A stretch of DNA of 57,400 nucleotides from Geodermatophilus pulveris (GCF_900188375.1 NZ_FZOO01000014.1:1-57400); one strand, 5' to 3'. Shown: positions 43,121 through 51,858, counted from the first letter of the stretch. Notes: a model not told the origin generated them from the sequence alone. Numbers and translations: made by a program.

Positions 43121-44124
43121 CGGTACAACCCCGGCCGCTCGGGGAGCTCGACCGCCACCCGGCCTCCGGCGTGCAACGACTGCAGCGCCGCGTCCGAGAC
43201 GACCTGCGCGGCGTAGCCGTCCCAGGCACTGGGCCCCCCGGGCGGCCGCGCGGCGACGACCGTGTCGACCCACTCGCGCAGCTCGACGTCGTAGGACAGC
43301 GTGAACCGCTCGCGCCAGTCGGCCGGGACGAGACCGGCGACGGTGCCCTCGCGGCGGACGCGCACCGGGGCCGGTTCGGCCAGCTCGACGGTGCCGCTCT
43401 CCCCGGACACCTCGCAGCGGATCTCGTAGCCGTAGTGGACGTTGACCGACACCTCGACGTCGGCGAGGACGCCGTCGGCCATCTCGAAGAGCACGAGCAG
43501 CGGGTCCTGCAGCTCGCCGCCGCGGCTGCTCCTGCGGGGCGTGAACACCTGGGCGGCGGTGATCTCCTGGCCGAACAGCCAGCGCAGCTGGTCCATCTCG
43601 TGGATCGCGGTGTCGGCGATGGACATGTCGCGGGTGTAGTGCTGCGGCACCGAGGCGTTGCGGTGGGCGCAGTGCACGAGCAGCGGGGCGCCGATGGTCC
43701 CGTCGTCCACCGCCTGCTTGAGGGCCCGGTGCGCGGGGTCGAAGCGCCGGTTGAAGCCGACCTGCACCAGCCGCCGGCCGGCGGCGACCTCGGCGTCGAC
43801 GATCCGCCGGCAGGCCTGCTGCGTGGTGGCCAGCGGCTTCTCGCAGAACACCGGCTTGCCGGCGGCGATGCACGCCAGCACGTAGGGCTCGTGCGTCGGC
43901 CCCCACGAGGTGACGACGACGGCGTCGACCGCGTCCGACGCGATGACGTCCTCGCCGCTGGGCAGCGCCTTCGCGGCGGGGAGCCGCCCGGCCACGGTCG
44001 CGGCACGCCCGGCGTCCGCGTCGGCCACCGCGACCACCCGGCTGCCCCCGGGGCCGCCGTCCAGCCGGCGGACGTGCTCCTGCCCGATCATGCCGACCCC
44101 GATGACCCCGACGTCCAGCGCCAC
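43117..44124 (-). CDS. Inositol 2-dehydrogenase-like protein (second IolG type)
   Basis: This 335-residue Gfo/Idh/MocA enzyme is closer to true IolG than the other paralogues. It has VGVIGVGMIGQEHVRRLDG near 4, VFCEKPLAT near 94, GFNRRFDPAHRALKQA near 122, the inositol-type AHRNASVPQHYTRDM near 155 and ADTAIHEMDQLRWLFGQE near 170. It may oxidise another inositol isomer (scyllo or D-chiro). GTG 44124 follows GAGGAGGGG at two to five bases. It is first in a two-gene operon whose upstream gap carries one of three related direct repeats, downstream of a LacI-type gene. Confidence 0.9.
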   Translation of the reverse strand: MALDVGVIGVGMIGQEHVRRLDGGPGGSRVVAVADADAGRAATVAGRLPAAKALPSGEDVIASDAVDAVVVTSWGPTHEPYVLACIAAGKPVFCEKPLATTQQACRRIVDAEVAAGRRLVQVGFNRRFDPAHRALKQAVDDGTIGAPLLVHCAHRNASVPQHYTRDMSIADTAIHEMDQLRWLFGQEITAAQVFTPRRSSRGGELQDPLLVLFEMADGVLADVEVSVNVHYGYEIRCEVSGESGTVELAEPAPVRVRREGTVAGLVPADWRERFTLSYDVELREWVDTVVAARPPGGPSAWDGYAAQVVSDAALQSLHAGGRVAVELPERPGLYR

Positions 44125-44212
44125 GACCCCTCCTCGGTCCCGTCCGGCCCGGCGCAGCGCAGGGCCGTGTCGAGGCTGTGCGCCGGACCACGGCCAGGTC
44201 AACGGCGCGGGT

Positions 44213-44230
44213 CCATCAAGAACCCCTCAA
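44213..44230 (-). promoter_or_regulatory. Direct repeat, candidate LacI-2 site A
   Basis: On the minus strand TTGAGGG (44230-44224) and TTGATGG (44219-44213) are spaced 11 bp start to start. They lie about 90 bp upstream of the iolG-like gene, between it and the LacI-type regulator gene. Similar pairs occur at 45285-45302 and 46185-46202. Confidence 0.45.
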
Positions 44231-44234
44231 CGGG

Positions 44235-45275
44235 TCACCTCGCCGAGAGCAGCTCTGCCGGGATGTTGTGCGGCGTCACCACCTGGACGCCGGAGTGCCA
44301 GGACCGCGGGGTGCCGGGCAGCGCGCCGTGGGCCTGCATGACGACGTGGCAGGCGCGGCGCAGGTCGAGTGCCAGGTCGTGGTGCAGCACCGCGGACAGC
44401 CGGCCCTCCCGCAGCAGGGCGAGGTTCTCGGCATCCAGGTCGTGGGCGACGAAGGCCCGGCAGCTGCGCCCGGCGTCGGCGAAGGCCGCGACGGTCGCGG
44501 CGTTGCCGCCGGCGGCGTACATCGAGTACACGGCGGCGATGTCCGGGTCGGCGGCGAGCGCGTCGCGGACGAGCCCGCGCAGCACGTCGTCGTCCCCCGT
44601 CGCGTCCACCAGGTCGACCTGCCGCCGCCCCGGGCGCAGCGCGCGGGTGGTGGCCCGGAAACCCATCTCCCGGTCGTCCTCGCCCCGGAAGGACCCGGTG
44701 CCCCGGGTGACGAGGACGGCGGTGTCGTCGGGCAGCCACCTGTCGAGCAGGTACGCGGCGGTCGCCCCGGCCGCCCGGTTGTCCAGGCCGACGTAGGCGA
44801 CCCGGCGGCTGGTCGGCAGGTCCGTCACCAGCGTGGTGACGGGGATCCCGGCCTCGGCCAGCCGCTCGATCGCGGCGACGACCAGCGGGTGGCCGGGGGC
44901 CTTGAGGACGACGCCCTGCGACCCGCGCCGGGCGATCCGGTCGAGCGTGGCCGCCAACTCGGCCGCCGGTGGGGCCTCGGTGAGGTGGAACCGCGCCCGG
45001 AACGTCGCCGGGCGCACCAGCGGCAGCTGGGACTCCAGGGCCGCCCGCACCGCGGCGGAGAACCGGGCCGGCGCGTCGACGACCAGGTCGAGGAAGAACG
45101 TCCGCCCGGTCAGCCGCACCTGCGAGCGCTGCCGGTGCAGGTCGGCGATGGCGCGGTGCACCTCCTGGACCGTGCTCGCGCGGACCCCGCCCCGCGCGTT
45201 CAGGACGCGGTCGACGGTCGCCTCGGACAGGCCGGCCTGGCGGGCGATCTCGCGGATCGGGTAGGGGTGCGGCAC
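44235..45275 (-). CDS. LacI-family transcription regulator 2
   Basis: This 346-residue protein has an N-terminal helix-turn-helix, IREIARQAGLSEATVDRVLN (6-25). The recognition helix reads ATVDRV instead of the usual ATVSRV. A sugar-binding domain follows, with GVVLKAPGHPLVVAAIERLA near 130 and VAYVGLDNRAAGATAAYLLD near 165. RVLNARGGVRASTV near 22 agrees with the branch near periplasmic ribose- or inositol-binding-type effector domains. GTG 45275 is the start; no ribosome site is visible, and the preceding 60 bp holds a direct repeat. It is divergent to an aldo-keto reductase and upstream of the iolG-like pair. Confidence 0.88.
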   Translation of the reverse strand: MPHPYPIREIARQAGLSEATVDRVLNARGGVRASTVQEVHRAIADLHRQRSQVRLTGRTFFLDLVVDAPARFSAAVRAALESQLPLVRPATFRARFHLTEAPPAAELAATLDRIARRGSQGVVLKAPGHPLVVAAIERLAEAGIPVTTLVTDLPTSRRVAYVGLDNRAAGATAAYLLDRWLPDDTAVLVTRGTGSFRGEDDREMGFRATTRALRPGRRQVDLVDATGDDDVLRGLVRDALAADPDIAAVYSMYAAGGNAATVAAFADAGRSCRAFVAHDLDAENLALLREGRLSAVLHHDLALDLRRACHVVMQAHGALPGTPRSWHSGVQVVTPHNIPAELLSAR

Positions 45276-45284
45276 CGCACCAGT

Positions 45285-45302
45285 CTGAGGGGTCTCTGAG
45301 GG
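45285..45302. promoter_or_regulatory. Direct repeat, candidate LacI-2 site B
   Basis: CTGAGGG occurs at 45285-45291 and again at 45296-45302, 11 bp apart. The repeat sits in the 63-bp gap between the divergent regulator and aldo-keto reductase genes. TTGACC follows directly (45303-45308). Confidence 0.5.
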
Positions 45303-45338
45303 TTGACCGCGTGCCCGCGGGCTCACGAGGCTGGCGGG

Positions 45339-46175
45339 ATGACCACGGTCCCCTCCGTCTCCCTGCACGACGGCGTCACGATCCCCCAGCTCGGGCTGGG
45401 CACCGCCCGGCTCCCCGACGAGGAGACGCGGCGGATCGTCCGCGAGGCGCTCGCGGTCGGCTACCGGTTCGTCGACACCGCGGCCAGCTACGGGAACGAG
45501 CGCGGCGTCGGCCAGGGCATCGCCGACTCCGGACTGCCGCGCGAGGAGGTCTTCGTCTCCACCAAGCTGCGCGGCCGTGACCAGGGGTACGAGACGGCCA
45601 AGGCCGCACTGCGGGCCAGCCTGGACCGACTGGGCACCGACCACGTGGACCTCTACCTGATCCACTGGCCGCTCCCCCGCCTGGACCGCTACGTCGAGTC
45701 GTGGCGGGCGATGGAGGAGCTGCTCGACGAGGGGCTCACCCGCACGATCGGCGTCTCCAACTTCCTGCCCGAGCACCTCGACCGGCTCGCCGCCGCCTCC
45801 TCGACGGTGCCGGCGGTCAACCAGATCGAGTGCCACCCCCGGGAGCCGCAGCTCGAGCAGCGGGCCGACGACGCCCGCCGCGGCATCGTCACCGAGTCGT
45901 GGTCACCGCTGGCCAACGGCGGGGAGCTGCTGCAGCAGCCGGTGCTCACCGGGATCGCTGCCCGGCACCGCCGGACACCCGCGCAGGTGGTGCTGCGGTG
46001 GCACGTGCAGCAGGGCCTGGTCACCTTCCCCAAGGCGTCGTCCCGCGGCCGGCTGGTCGAGAACCTCGACGTCTTCGACTTCGAGCTCGACGACGAGGAC
46101 ATGGCGGGCATCGCCACGCTCGCCGACGGCACCCGCGTCAACGGGCAGTACCCGGACGTGTGGGAGGAGTTCTGA
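45339..46175 (+). CDS. Aldo-keto reductase (2,5-diketo-gluconate reductase type)
   Basis: This 278-residue NADPH-dependent carbonyl reductase has all four catalytic residues in context: Asp and Tyr in DTAASYGNE near 45-53, Lys in STKLRG near 74 and His in LIHWPLP near 107. Cofactor contacts appear as GVSNF near 140 and FPKASSRGRL near 230. It should reduce an aldehyde or ketone derived from a sugar, or a cyclitol ketone. GAGG lies eight bases before the ATG. It begins 63 bp from the divergent LacI-type gene and shares its putative repeat operator. Confidence 0.92.
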   Translation: MTTVPSVSLHDGVTIPQLGLGTARLPDEETRRIVREALAVGYRFVDTAASYGNERGVGQGIADSGLPREEVFVSTKLRGRDQGYETAKAALRASLDRLGTDHVDLYLIHWPLPRLDRYVESWRAMEELLDEGLTRTIGVSNFLPEHLDRLAAASSTVPAVNQIECHPREPQLEQRADDARRGIVTESWSPLANGGELLQQPVLTGIAARHRRTPAQVVLRWHVQQGLVTFPKASSRGRLVENLDVFDFELDDEDMAGIATLADGTRVNGQYPDVWEEF

Positions 46176-46184
46176 GGCCAGCGG

Positions 46185-46202
46185 GTGACGGTTTCTTGAG
46201 GG
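46185..46202. promoter_or_regulatory. Direct repeat, candidate LacI-2 site C
   Basis: GTGACGG (46185-46191) and TTGAGGG (46196-46202) are spaced 11 bp, as in sites A and B. They lie about 85 bp before the PhyH-type oxygenase gene. The first half matches in five of seven positions. Confidence 0.4.
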
Positions 46203-46277
46203 ATCTGGCGCCTTGTAGGCCTCGCAGCGGACCGTCAGGCTCGACGGCACCCCACCCCGCACAGGAAGGACGACGCC

Positions 46278-47465
46278 ATGAGCGCACCCGCCACCCCCCG
46301 GACCACCCCCGGCTGGTTCACCGCGGAGGACTGCCGCCTGGAGGACTTCCGCGCGCTCGTGGAGACGACCACCGACCTGGCCGACTACCCCCATGCCGAC
46401 GAGGTCCGGGGGAGCGTCCTGGTCTACGGCGCGCGGCTGCGCGAGTCCGTCGCCACCCCCGAGGGCCGCCGGGACGTGCAGGCCGAGCTGGCCCGCGCCC
46501 TGGCCGACGGCCCGGGGATCGTCGTCTTCGCCGGCGCCTTCCCCGACACGGAGGTGGTCGACCGGGCGACGGCGGCGTTCCGGGCGATGATCGACGAGCA
46601 GGAGGCAGCCGGCGTCGTCGGCGGCGACCACTTCGCCAAGCCGGGCGCCAACGACCGCATCTGGGGCGCGCTGGACAAGTTAGCCGTCCGGGACCCGGAG
46701 GCCTTCGCCGCCTACTACGGCAACGACGTCATCGCGCTGGCCTCCGAGGCGTGGCTCGGCCGCGGCTACCAGCTCACCAGCCAGGTCAACGTGGTGAACC
46801 CCGGGGGGCAGGCGCAGGTCGCCCACCGCGACTACCACCTGGGCTTCATGTCCGAGGAGCAGGCCCTGGCCTACCCGGCGCACGTGCACCGGCTCTCCCC
46901 CGTCATGACCCTGCAGGGGGCGGTCGCGCACTGCGACATGCCGGTGGAGACCGGGCCGACGATGTACCTGCCGCACTCGCAGAAGTACGCCCCCGGCTAC
47001 GTCGCCTTCCACCGGCCGGAGTTCACCGCCTACTTCGGCGACCACTTCGTCCAGCCACCGCTGCAGAAGGGCGACGCCGCCTTCTTCAACCCGGCGCTGT
47101 TCCACGGCGCCGGGACCAACCGGTCGGCCGACGTCCGCCGCATGGCCAACCTGCTCCAGGTCTCCTCGGCCTTCGGCCGGGCGATGGAGACCGTCGACCG
47201 GGCGGCGATGTGCCGGGCGCTCCACCCGGTGCTGCTCGCGCAGCAGGCCGCCGGCGCCGACGACCGCACGCTGCGCAACGTGGTCGCCGCCTCGGCGGAG
47301 GGCTACGCCTTCCCGACCGACCTCGACCGCGACCAGCCGATCGGCGGCCTGGCGCCGGAGACCCAGGCCGAGCTGGTCTGGCGCGCCGTGCAGGAGGACT
47401 GGTCGCCCGAGACGCTGGACGCCGGGTTGACCGCGCAGGCGGAGCGGCGGGCGGGCGGCCGCTGA
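46278..47465 (+). CDS. PhyH-family Fe(II)/2-oxoglutarate-dependent oxygenase
   Basis: This 395-residue cytoplasmic enzyme has the metal triad of phytanoyl-CoA dioxygenase-like proteins: His and Asp in AQVAHRDYHLGF near 190, and the distal His in ALFHGAGTNRS near 277. The 2-oxoglutarate-binding Arg follows in NRSADVRR. METGPTMYLPHSQKYAPG near 232 is the usual strand before it. It should hydroxylate, and so possibly dealkylate, a small substrate. It lies among cyclitol and sugar genes next to an aldo-keto reductase, so a modified cyclitol or osmolyte is plausible, but this is inference. GGAAGG lies before the ATG, and a terminator follows. Confidence 0.85.
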   Translation: MSAPATPRTTPGWFTAEDCRLEDFRALVETTTDLADYPHADEVRGSVLVYGARLRESVATPEGRRDVQAELARALADGPGIVVFAGAFPDTEVVDRATAAFRAMIDEQEAAGVVGGDHFAKPGANDRIWGALDKLAVRDPEAFAAYYGNDVIALASEAWLGRGYQLTSQVNVVNPGGQAQVAHRDYHLGFMSEEQALAYPAHVHRLSPVMTLQGAVAHCDMPVETGPTMYLPHSQKYAPGYVAFHRPEFTAYFGDHFVQPPLQKGDAAFFNPALFHGAGTNRSADVRRMANLLQVSSAFGRAMETVDRAAMCRALHPVLLAQQAAGADDRTLRNVVAASAEGYAFPTDLDRDQPIGGLAPETQAELVWRAVQEDWSPETLDAGLTAQAERRAGGR

Positions 47466-47484
47466 CCCCCGCTCGACGGCACGA

Positions 47485-47524
47485 CGCCGCCGTCCCGGAC
47501 CCGCCGGGGCCCGGGACGGCGGCG
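47485..47524. terminator. Bidirectional terminator, perfect 14-bp stem
   Basis: CGCCGCCGTCCCGG (47485-47498) pairs perfectly with CCGGGACGGCGGCG (47511-47524). It lies between the convergent stops of the oxygenase gene (47465) and the ABC ATPase gene (47532). Confidence 0.8.
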
Positions 47525-47531
47525 ACGGGAG

Positions 47532-48347
47532 TCAGCGCTTGAGCTCGTGGGAGAGCTCGGCGAGCTCCTGACCCCCGGCCATCTCGGCGGTGAGCTCCTC
47601 GAGGGTGACCTCGGAGCGCTTCTTGTCCAGCACCCGGCGGCCGAGCTTCAGGATCACGAAGTGGTCGCCCACCATGTAGGCGTGGTGCGGGTTGTGGGTG
47701 ATGAAGACGACCCCGAGGCCGGCGTCGCGGGCGGCGGCCGTGTACTTGAGCACCACGCCCGACTGCTTGACCCCCAGCGCCGCGGTGGGCTCGTCGAGGA
47801 TCAGCACCCGGGCGCCGAAGTAGACCGCCCGGGCGATCGCGACGCACTGCCGCTGGCCGCCGGAGAGCGTGCCGATCGGCTGGTTGATGTCCTTGACGTG
47901 GATCCCCATCTTCTGCAGCTCGGTGTCGGCGATCTCCCGCATGGCCTTGATGTCCAGCGGCGCGAGGGGGTACCTGCCCTTGCGGATCTCCGAGCCGAGG
48001 AAGAAGTTGCGCCAGACCTCCATCAGGCCCACCACGGCCAGGTCCTGGTAGACGGTGGCGATCCCGGTGTCGAGGGCCTCGCGCGGCGAGCCGAAGTGCC
48101 GCTCCGTGCCGTCGACGCGCAGCGTCCCCTCGCTGTGCGGGTGCAGCCCGGAGATGATCTTGATGAGGGTCGACTTGCCGGCCCCGTTGTCCCCGAGGAC
48201 GCAGGTCACCTCCCCGGCGTTGACGGTCAGGTTGACGTCCTCCAGCGCCCGGATGGCGCCGTAGGCCTTCCCGACCCCGTCCATCTCGACCAGGGGCTCG
48301 CCCCGGTGCAGGTCCCGCGCGGCGCGCTCGGCGATCGTGTCGGTCAT
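47532..48347 (-). CDS. Sugar ABC transporter ATPase, single-domain (FrcA-like)
   Basis: This 271-residue cytoplasmic ATPase powers a CUT2-type sugar importer. Walker [10 protein letters not shown] is near 53, the Q loop ATVYQDLAV near 97, the signature LSGGQRQ near 157, Walker [13 protein letters not shown] near 177, and the switch His in FITHNPHHA near 212. Most ribose-type systems use a double-domain ATPase of about 500 residues. This one has a single domain and must dimerise, as in fructose FrcA. It follows the permease after two bases, with GGAGGAAG before the ATG. Confidence 0.94.
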   Translation of the reverse strand: MTDTIAERAARDLHRGEPLVEMDGVGKAYGAIRALEDVNLTVNAGEVTCVLGDNGAGKSTLIKIISGLHPHSEGTLRVDGTERHFGSPREALDTGIATVYQDLAVVGLMEVWRNFFLGSEIRKGRYPLAPLDIKAMREIADTELQKMGIHVKDINQPIGTLSGGQRQCVAIARAVYFGARVLILDEPTAALGVKQSGVVLKYTAAARDAGLGVVFITHNPHHAYMVGDHFVILKLGRRVLDKKRSEVTLEELTAEMAGGQELAELSHELKR

Positions 48348-48349
48348 GG

Positions 48350-49429
48350 TCACTTCCTCCGGGCGGCGTAGTTCTTGACGTACAGGTTGACCATGACGGC
48401 GAGCAGCAGCATCACGCCGAGGAAGGTCCGGAACCAGTTGGGGTCCCAGCCGGCGAAGACGATGCCCTGGGTGGTCATGCCGAAGATGAGGGCACCGAGC
48501 GCCGAGCCGACCGCCGAGCCGTAGCCGCCGGTCAGCAGGGCGCCGCCGACGACGGCGGCGATGATGTAGACGAACTCGTTGCCGACGCCGATGCCGGCCT
48601 GCACCGTGCTGAAGTTCATCAGCAGGTGCATCCCGAGGAACCAGGCCAGGAAGCCGACGGCCATGAACAGCCCGATCTTGACCTTGCGGACGGGCACCCC
48701 GACCGCCCGCGCGCTGGCCTCGTTGCCGCCGGAGGCGAAGATCCAGTTGCCGACCCGGGTGCGCAGCAGGACCCAGGTGCCGACCGCCACGAACAGCGCC
48801 CACCACAGGATGGTGACGTTCAGGGTGATCACGCCGAGGTCCACGTCGGAGGCGAACACGGCCCGCGCGGAGTCGAAGCCGTCCAGCTGGTTGATGTTCG
48901 GGGTCGCGACGGCACCGGTGACCAGCCGCGTGACGCCGAGGTTCAGCCCCTGCAGCACGAAGAACGTCGACAGTGTCACCAGGAAGCTCGGGATGCCGGT
49001 GCGCACCACCAGCCAACCGTTGAGGAAGCCGATGGCCAGGGCGACGACCAGGCTGACCACGACGCCGACCCACACGTTGAGGCTCAGCTGGTAGCAGAGC
49101 ATCGCCGCGGTCAGCGCCGCCGTGGTCACCGCGACACCCGCGGACAGGTCGAACTCGCCGCCGATCATCAGCAGCGCGACGCCGACCGCCACGATGCCGA
49201 TCGTCGCGCTGGCGTACAGGTAGGTCGACGCGGCGGGCAGGGAGCGGAACGTGGGGGCGGCCGCGTAGAAGAACAGGAAGACCGCGACGGCGGCGGCGAG
49301 GGCACCGACCTCCGGGCGGGCGAGCACCCGGGACAGCAGCGAGCGCTGCTGGCGGGGCGGCGCGGCGGGCGCACCGGTGGCGGGCGGGGACGGTTGGGAC
49401 GAGGACTGCGTCGCCACGGACGAGCTCAT
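48350..49429 (-). CDS. Sugar ABC transporter permease (RbsC-like)
   Basis: This 359-residue integral membrane protein has about nine to ten hydrophobic segments, a hydrophilic N-terminal tail of 40 residues and the CUT2 permease motif [12 protein letters not shown] near 90. [18 protein letters not shown] near 240 matches the loop that contacts the ATPase. It forms the import channel as a homodimer. A strong hairpin lies between it and the binding-protein gene, and it ends two bases before the ATPase start. Confidence 0.93.
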   Translation of the reverse strand: MSSSVATQSSSQPSPPATGAPAAPPRQQRSLLSRVLARPEVGALAAAVAVFLFFYAAAPTFRSLPAASTYLYASATIGIVAVGVALLMIGGEFDLSAGVAVTTAALTAAMLCYQLSLNVWVGVVVSLVVALAIGFLNGWLVVRTGIPSFLVTLSTFFVLQGLNLGVTRLVTGAVATPNINQLDGFDSARAVFASDVDLGVITLNVTILWWALFVAVGTWVLLRTRVGNWIFASGGNEASARAVGVPVRKVKIGLFMAVGFLAWFLGMHLLMNFSTVQAGIGVGNEFVYIIAAVVGGALLTGGYGSAVGSALGALIFGMTTQGIVFAGWDPNWFRTFLGVMLLLAVMVNLYVKNYAARRK

Positions 49430-49454
49430 GGCCTGACTCCCGGGGGGTGTGGGA

Positions 49455-49485
49455 GGGGGAGCCGGGCCGGCCGCCCGGCTCCCCC
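49455..49485 (-). other. Intercistronic hairpin between binding protein and permease
   Basis: GGGGGAGCCGGG (49455-49466) pairs perfectly with CCCGGCTCCCCC (49474-49485) around a seven-base loop. In ABC operons such hairpins protect the upstream binding-protein message or partly end transcription, so that the binding protein is made in excess. Confidence 0.7.
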
Positions 49486-49492
49486 GACGGGA

Positions 49493-50470
49493 CTAGCGGG
49501 TGTTGTTCTCCGTGAACGGCAGGATCGCGTCGATGTTGCTCGAGTCGACGATCGACGGGCCGGTGAGGACCGGACCACCGCCGCCGATGTCGTTGCCGTT
49601 GGTGATGTTCAGCCACAGCGAGGTCACGGCCATGTAGCCCTGCACGAACGGCTGCTGGTCGACCGAGAACGCGATGCCGCCGTCCTGGATCTGCTGGGCG
49701 ACGTCCTGGTTGAGGTCGAAGGTGGCGATGGCGGCCTCGTTGCCGGCGTCCTCCTTGGACTGCTGGGCCGCCAGCGCGATGTCCGCGCCCAGCGCCACGA
49801 TCGCGGTGACCGAGGGGTCCTGCTGCAGCTTGGCGCCGATCGTCTGCTGGACCGACGGGAGGTCGCGCCCGTTGACGTAGAGGATCTCGGTGTCGGGGTA
49901 GGTCTTGGCGACCCCGGCGCAGCGGGTCTCCAGCTGCACCTGACCCTGCTCCTGGATGACGCAGATGGTCTTGCCGGTGGACCCCGTCTCGGCGAGCTGG
50001 GCGCCCACGGCCTGACCGGCGAGGTCCTCGTTCGACCCGAAGTACATGGAGATGCCGTAGTCCGCGTACTGGTCGCCGCCGGCGTTGAACGCCACGACCG
50101 GGATGCCGGCATCGACCGCGGACTGCGCGGCCGGCCCGATGGCGTCGGGCGTGGGCAGGGTGACCGCCAGGCCGTCGACCTCGCTGTCGATGGCGTTCTG
50201 GACCAGCGTGGCCTGCCGGCCGGCGTCGGGGTCCGCCGAGTAGTTCAGCGTGATGTTGTGGTTGGCGGCCGCGGCCTCCGCCCCGTTGCGGATCTTGTCC
50301 CAGAACGTGTCGCCCGGGGCCTCGTGGGTGACCATCGCGATGGTGTACTCCTCGGTCGCGGCGGGGGCGCCCTCGTCCTGCGCACCGCCCTGGCTGCTGC
50401 ACCCGGCCACCACCAGGCCGAGGACGCTCACGGCGGCCAGCGCCCGCAGCGGCTTCCTGACAGTTCTCAT
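49493..50470 (-). CDS. Sugar ABC transporter substrate-binding lipoprotein (RbsB-like)
   Basis: This 325-residue type I periplasmic-binding protein has a lipoprotein signal ending LVVAGCSSQ (Cys near 24). The binding fold starts [20 protein letters not shown] near 42. Typical strands follow: [13 protein letters not shown] near 98, [18 protein letters not shown] near 122 and [15 protein letters not shown] near 232. Aromatic and acidic residues in these loops suit a sugar or cyclitol ligand; which one is not readable. ATG 50470 has GAGAGG upstream. It is first in the transport operon, behind an AT-rich regulatory region at 50523-50574. Confidence 0.92.
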   Translation of the reverse strand: MRTVRKPLRALAAVSVLGLVVAGCSSQGGAQDEGAPAATEEYTIAMVTHEAPGDTFWDKIRNGAEAAAANHNITLNYSADPDAGRQATLVQNAIDSEVDGLAVTLPTPDAIGPAAQSAVDAGIPVVAFNAGGDQYADYGISMYFGSNEDLAGQAVGAQLAETGSTGKTICVIQEQGQVQLETRCAGVAKTYPDTEILYVNGRDLPSVQQTIGAKLQQDPSVTAIVALGADIALAAQQSKEDAGNEAAIATFDLNQDVAQQIQDGGIAFSVDQQPFVQGYMAVTSLWLNITNGNDIGGGGPVLTGPSIVDSSNIDAILPFTENNTR

Positions 50471-50535
50471 CGAGTGCGTTCCTCTCGTGCGATCCACCGG
50501 GGAGGCTGCCCCTGAGGCGCTATGTTCGGACAAAC

Positions 50536-50574
50536 TGACATATAGAATGTGACACGCCTAACATGGGTCGTCAA
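50536..50574 (-). promoter_or_regulatory. Promoter and dyad before the ABC transporter
   Basis: On the minus strand TTGACG (50574-50569) is followed after 17 bp by CACATT (50551-50546), a weak -10. An imperfect dyad TGACAT-ataga-ATGTGACA (50536-50554) overlaps the -10. This is the only AT-rich part of the 221-bp gap. It predicts a leader of about 70 nt and a repressor site of unknown owner. Confidence 0.55.
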
Positions 50575-50691
50575 TAGCCTCCCCGCCCGGACCCCGCGCC
50601 GACAGGGCCATCGACCCGGGAACCGGCCGGGTCACGTGATCGGGCGCCCGGCGGAGGGGGCGGGGCCCCGCGGCAGGGGGCGGGACGGGCC

Positions 50692-51858
50692 TCAGGAGGT
50701 CGGGACGTCGACCCAGCCGCGAGCGGCCGCGGACTCGGCCATCGCCTCCAGTGCGACCGCGGCGTGGACGGCGTCGTCGATGCTCGTGCCGTGCGGGCGG
50801 CCGTCGACGACGGACCGCAGGAACTCGGCGCACTCGACCACCTTGAGGTCGTCGTAGCCCATGGCGATGCCCGCGCCGGGCTGGAACGCGGCGTACGCGC
50901 CCGCGCCGGGGCCGACGTGCACGGTGCTCACGGGCTGGTCCTGGTAGGCGTCCCCCTGGCTGACGCCGAGCTCGCCCATCCGGCGGAAGTCCCAGAACAG
51001 CGCGCCGGCGGTGCCGTGGACCTCGAAGCCGTAGCTGTTCTGCTCGCCCACGGCGACGCGGCTGGCCTCCAGCACGACCCGCGCACCGGACGTCGTGCGC
51101 AGCAGGGCGGAGACGTAGTCGTCGTTCTCCACGGGTCCCTGCTCGCCGCCCGCGGCACGGGCGTGCCCCGACGTCGCGCCGGAGGGCCGGACCCGCCGGC
51201 CGATGAACACCGCCGTGTCCGCGGCCACCGAGGCGATGTCACCCAGCAGGTGGCGGACCATGTCGACGGCGTGCGACGCCAGGTCGCCCAGGACGCCGCT
51301 GCCCCCGCGGGCGGTCTCGTACCGCCAGGTGAGCGCCCCGTCGGGGTGCGCCGCGTAGTCGCTGAAGAAGCGGACCCGGGCGTGCGTGACCGCGCCGATC
51401 GCCCCGTCCGCGATCAGCCGGCGGGCGGCAGCGACGGCCGGCGCGTGCCGGTAGTTGAAGCCGACCGCGCTCTGCACACCGGACTCCCGGACGGCCGCGG
51501 CGACCGCGCGGGCGTCGTCCGCGGTGAGCCCCACCGGCTTCTCGATCCAGACGTGCTTGCCGGCCCGCGCCGTCGCCACGCCGATCTCACGGTGCAGGAA
51601 GTTGGGCGCGGTGATGCTGACCGCCGCCACGCGGGGGTCGGCGAGCACCGCCCGCCAGTCCCGGGCCGGCGAGGCGAAGCCGAACTGCGCCGCCGCCGCC
51701 TCCGCCCGGCCGGGGACGTCGTCGGCGACGGCCACGAGCTCGGGGACCGGCAGGTCGGGGTAGTGGTGCCGGACGCGCGCGTAGGCCTGGGCGTGGGCGC
51801 GGCCCATCCACCCGAAACCCACGACCGCCACCCCGACAGGACCGGCACCAGGAGTCAC
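50692..51858 (-). CDS. Gfo/Idh/MocA dehydrogenase (next to ABC transporter)
   Basis: This 388-residue oxidoreductase has GVAVVGFGWMGRAHAQAYARV near 9, the catalytic Lys in VWIEKPVGLT near 102, GFNYRHAPAVAAARRL near 130, and GVLGDLASHAVDMVRHLLGD with the Asp/His pair near 190. NSYGFEVHGTAGALFWDFRR near 280 is common in the larger family members. I place the start at GTG 51858 because a TATCGT box lies eight bases upstream, which indicates a leaderless mRNA; ATG 51891 is the alternative. It runs in the same direction as the transporter operon, which starts 221 bp downstream. It may act on the imported substrate. Confidence 0.88.
   Translation of the reverse strand: MTPGAGPVGVAVVGFGWMGRAHAQAYARVRHHYPDLPVPELVAVADDVPGRAEAAAAQFGFASPARDWRAVLADPRVAAVSITAPNFLHREIGVATARAGKHVWIEKPVGLTADDARAVAAAVRESGVQSAVGFNYRHAPAVAAARRLIADGAIGAVTHARVRFFSDYAAHPDGALTWRYETARGGSGVLGDLASHAVDMVRHLLGDIASVAADTAVFIGRRVRPSGATSGHARAAGGEQGPVENDDYVSALLRTTSGARVVLEASRVAVGEQNSYGFEVHGTAGALFWDFRRMGELGVSQGDAYQDQPVSTVHVGPGAGAYAAFQPGAGIAMGYDDLKVVECAEFLRSVVDGRPHGTSIDDAVHAAVALEAMAESAAARGWVDVPTS

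Noticed and set aside
47535..47546. AGCGCTTGAG resembling the LacI operator
   Set aside because: It lies at the coding end of the ABC ATPase and breaks the AAGCGCTT core, so it is likely chance.
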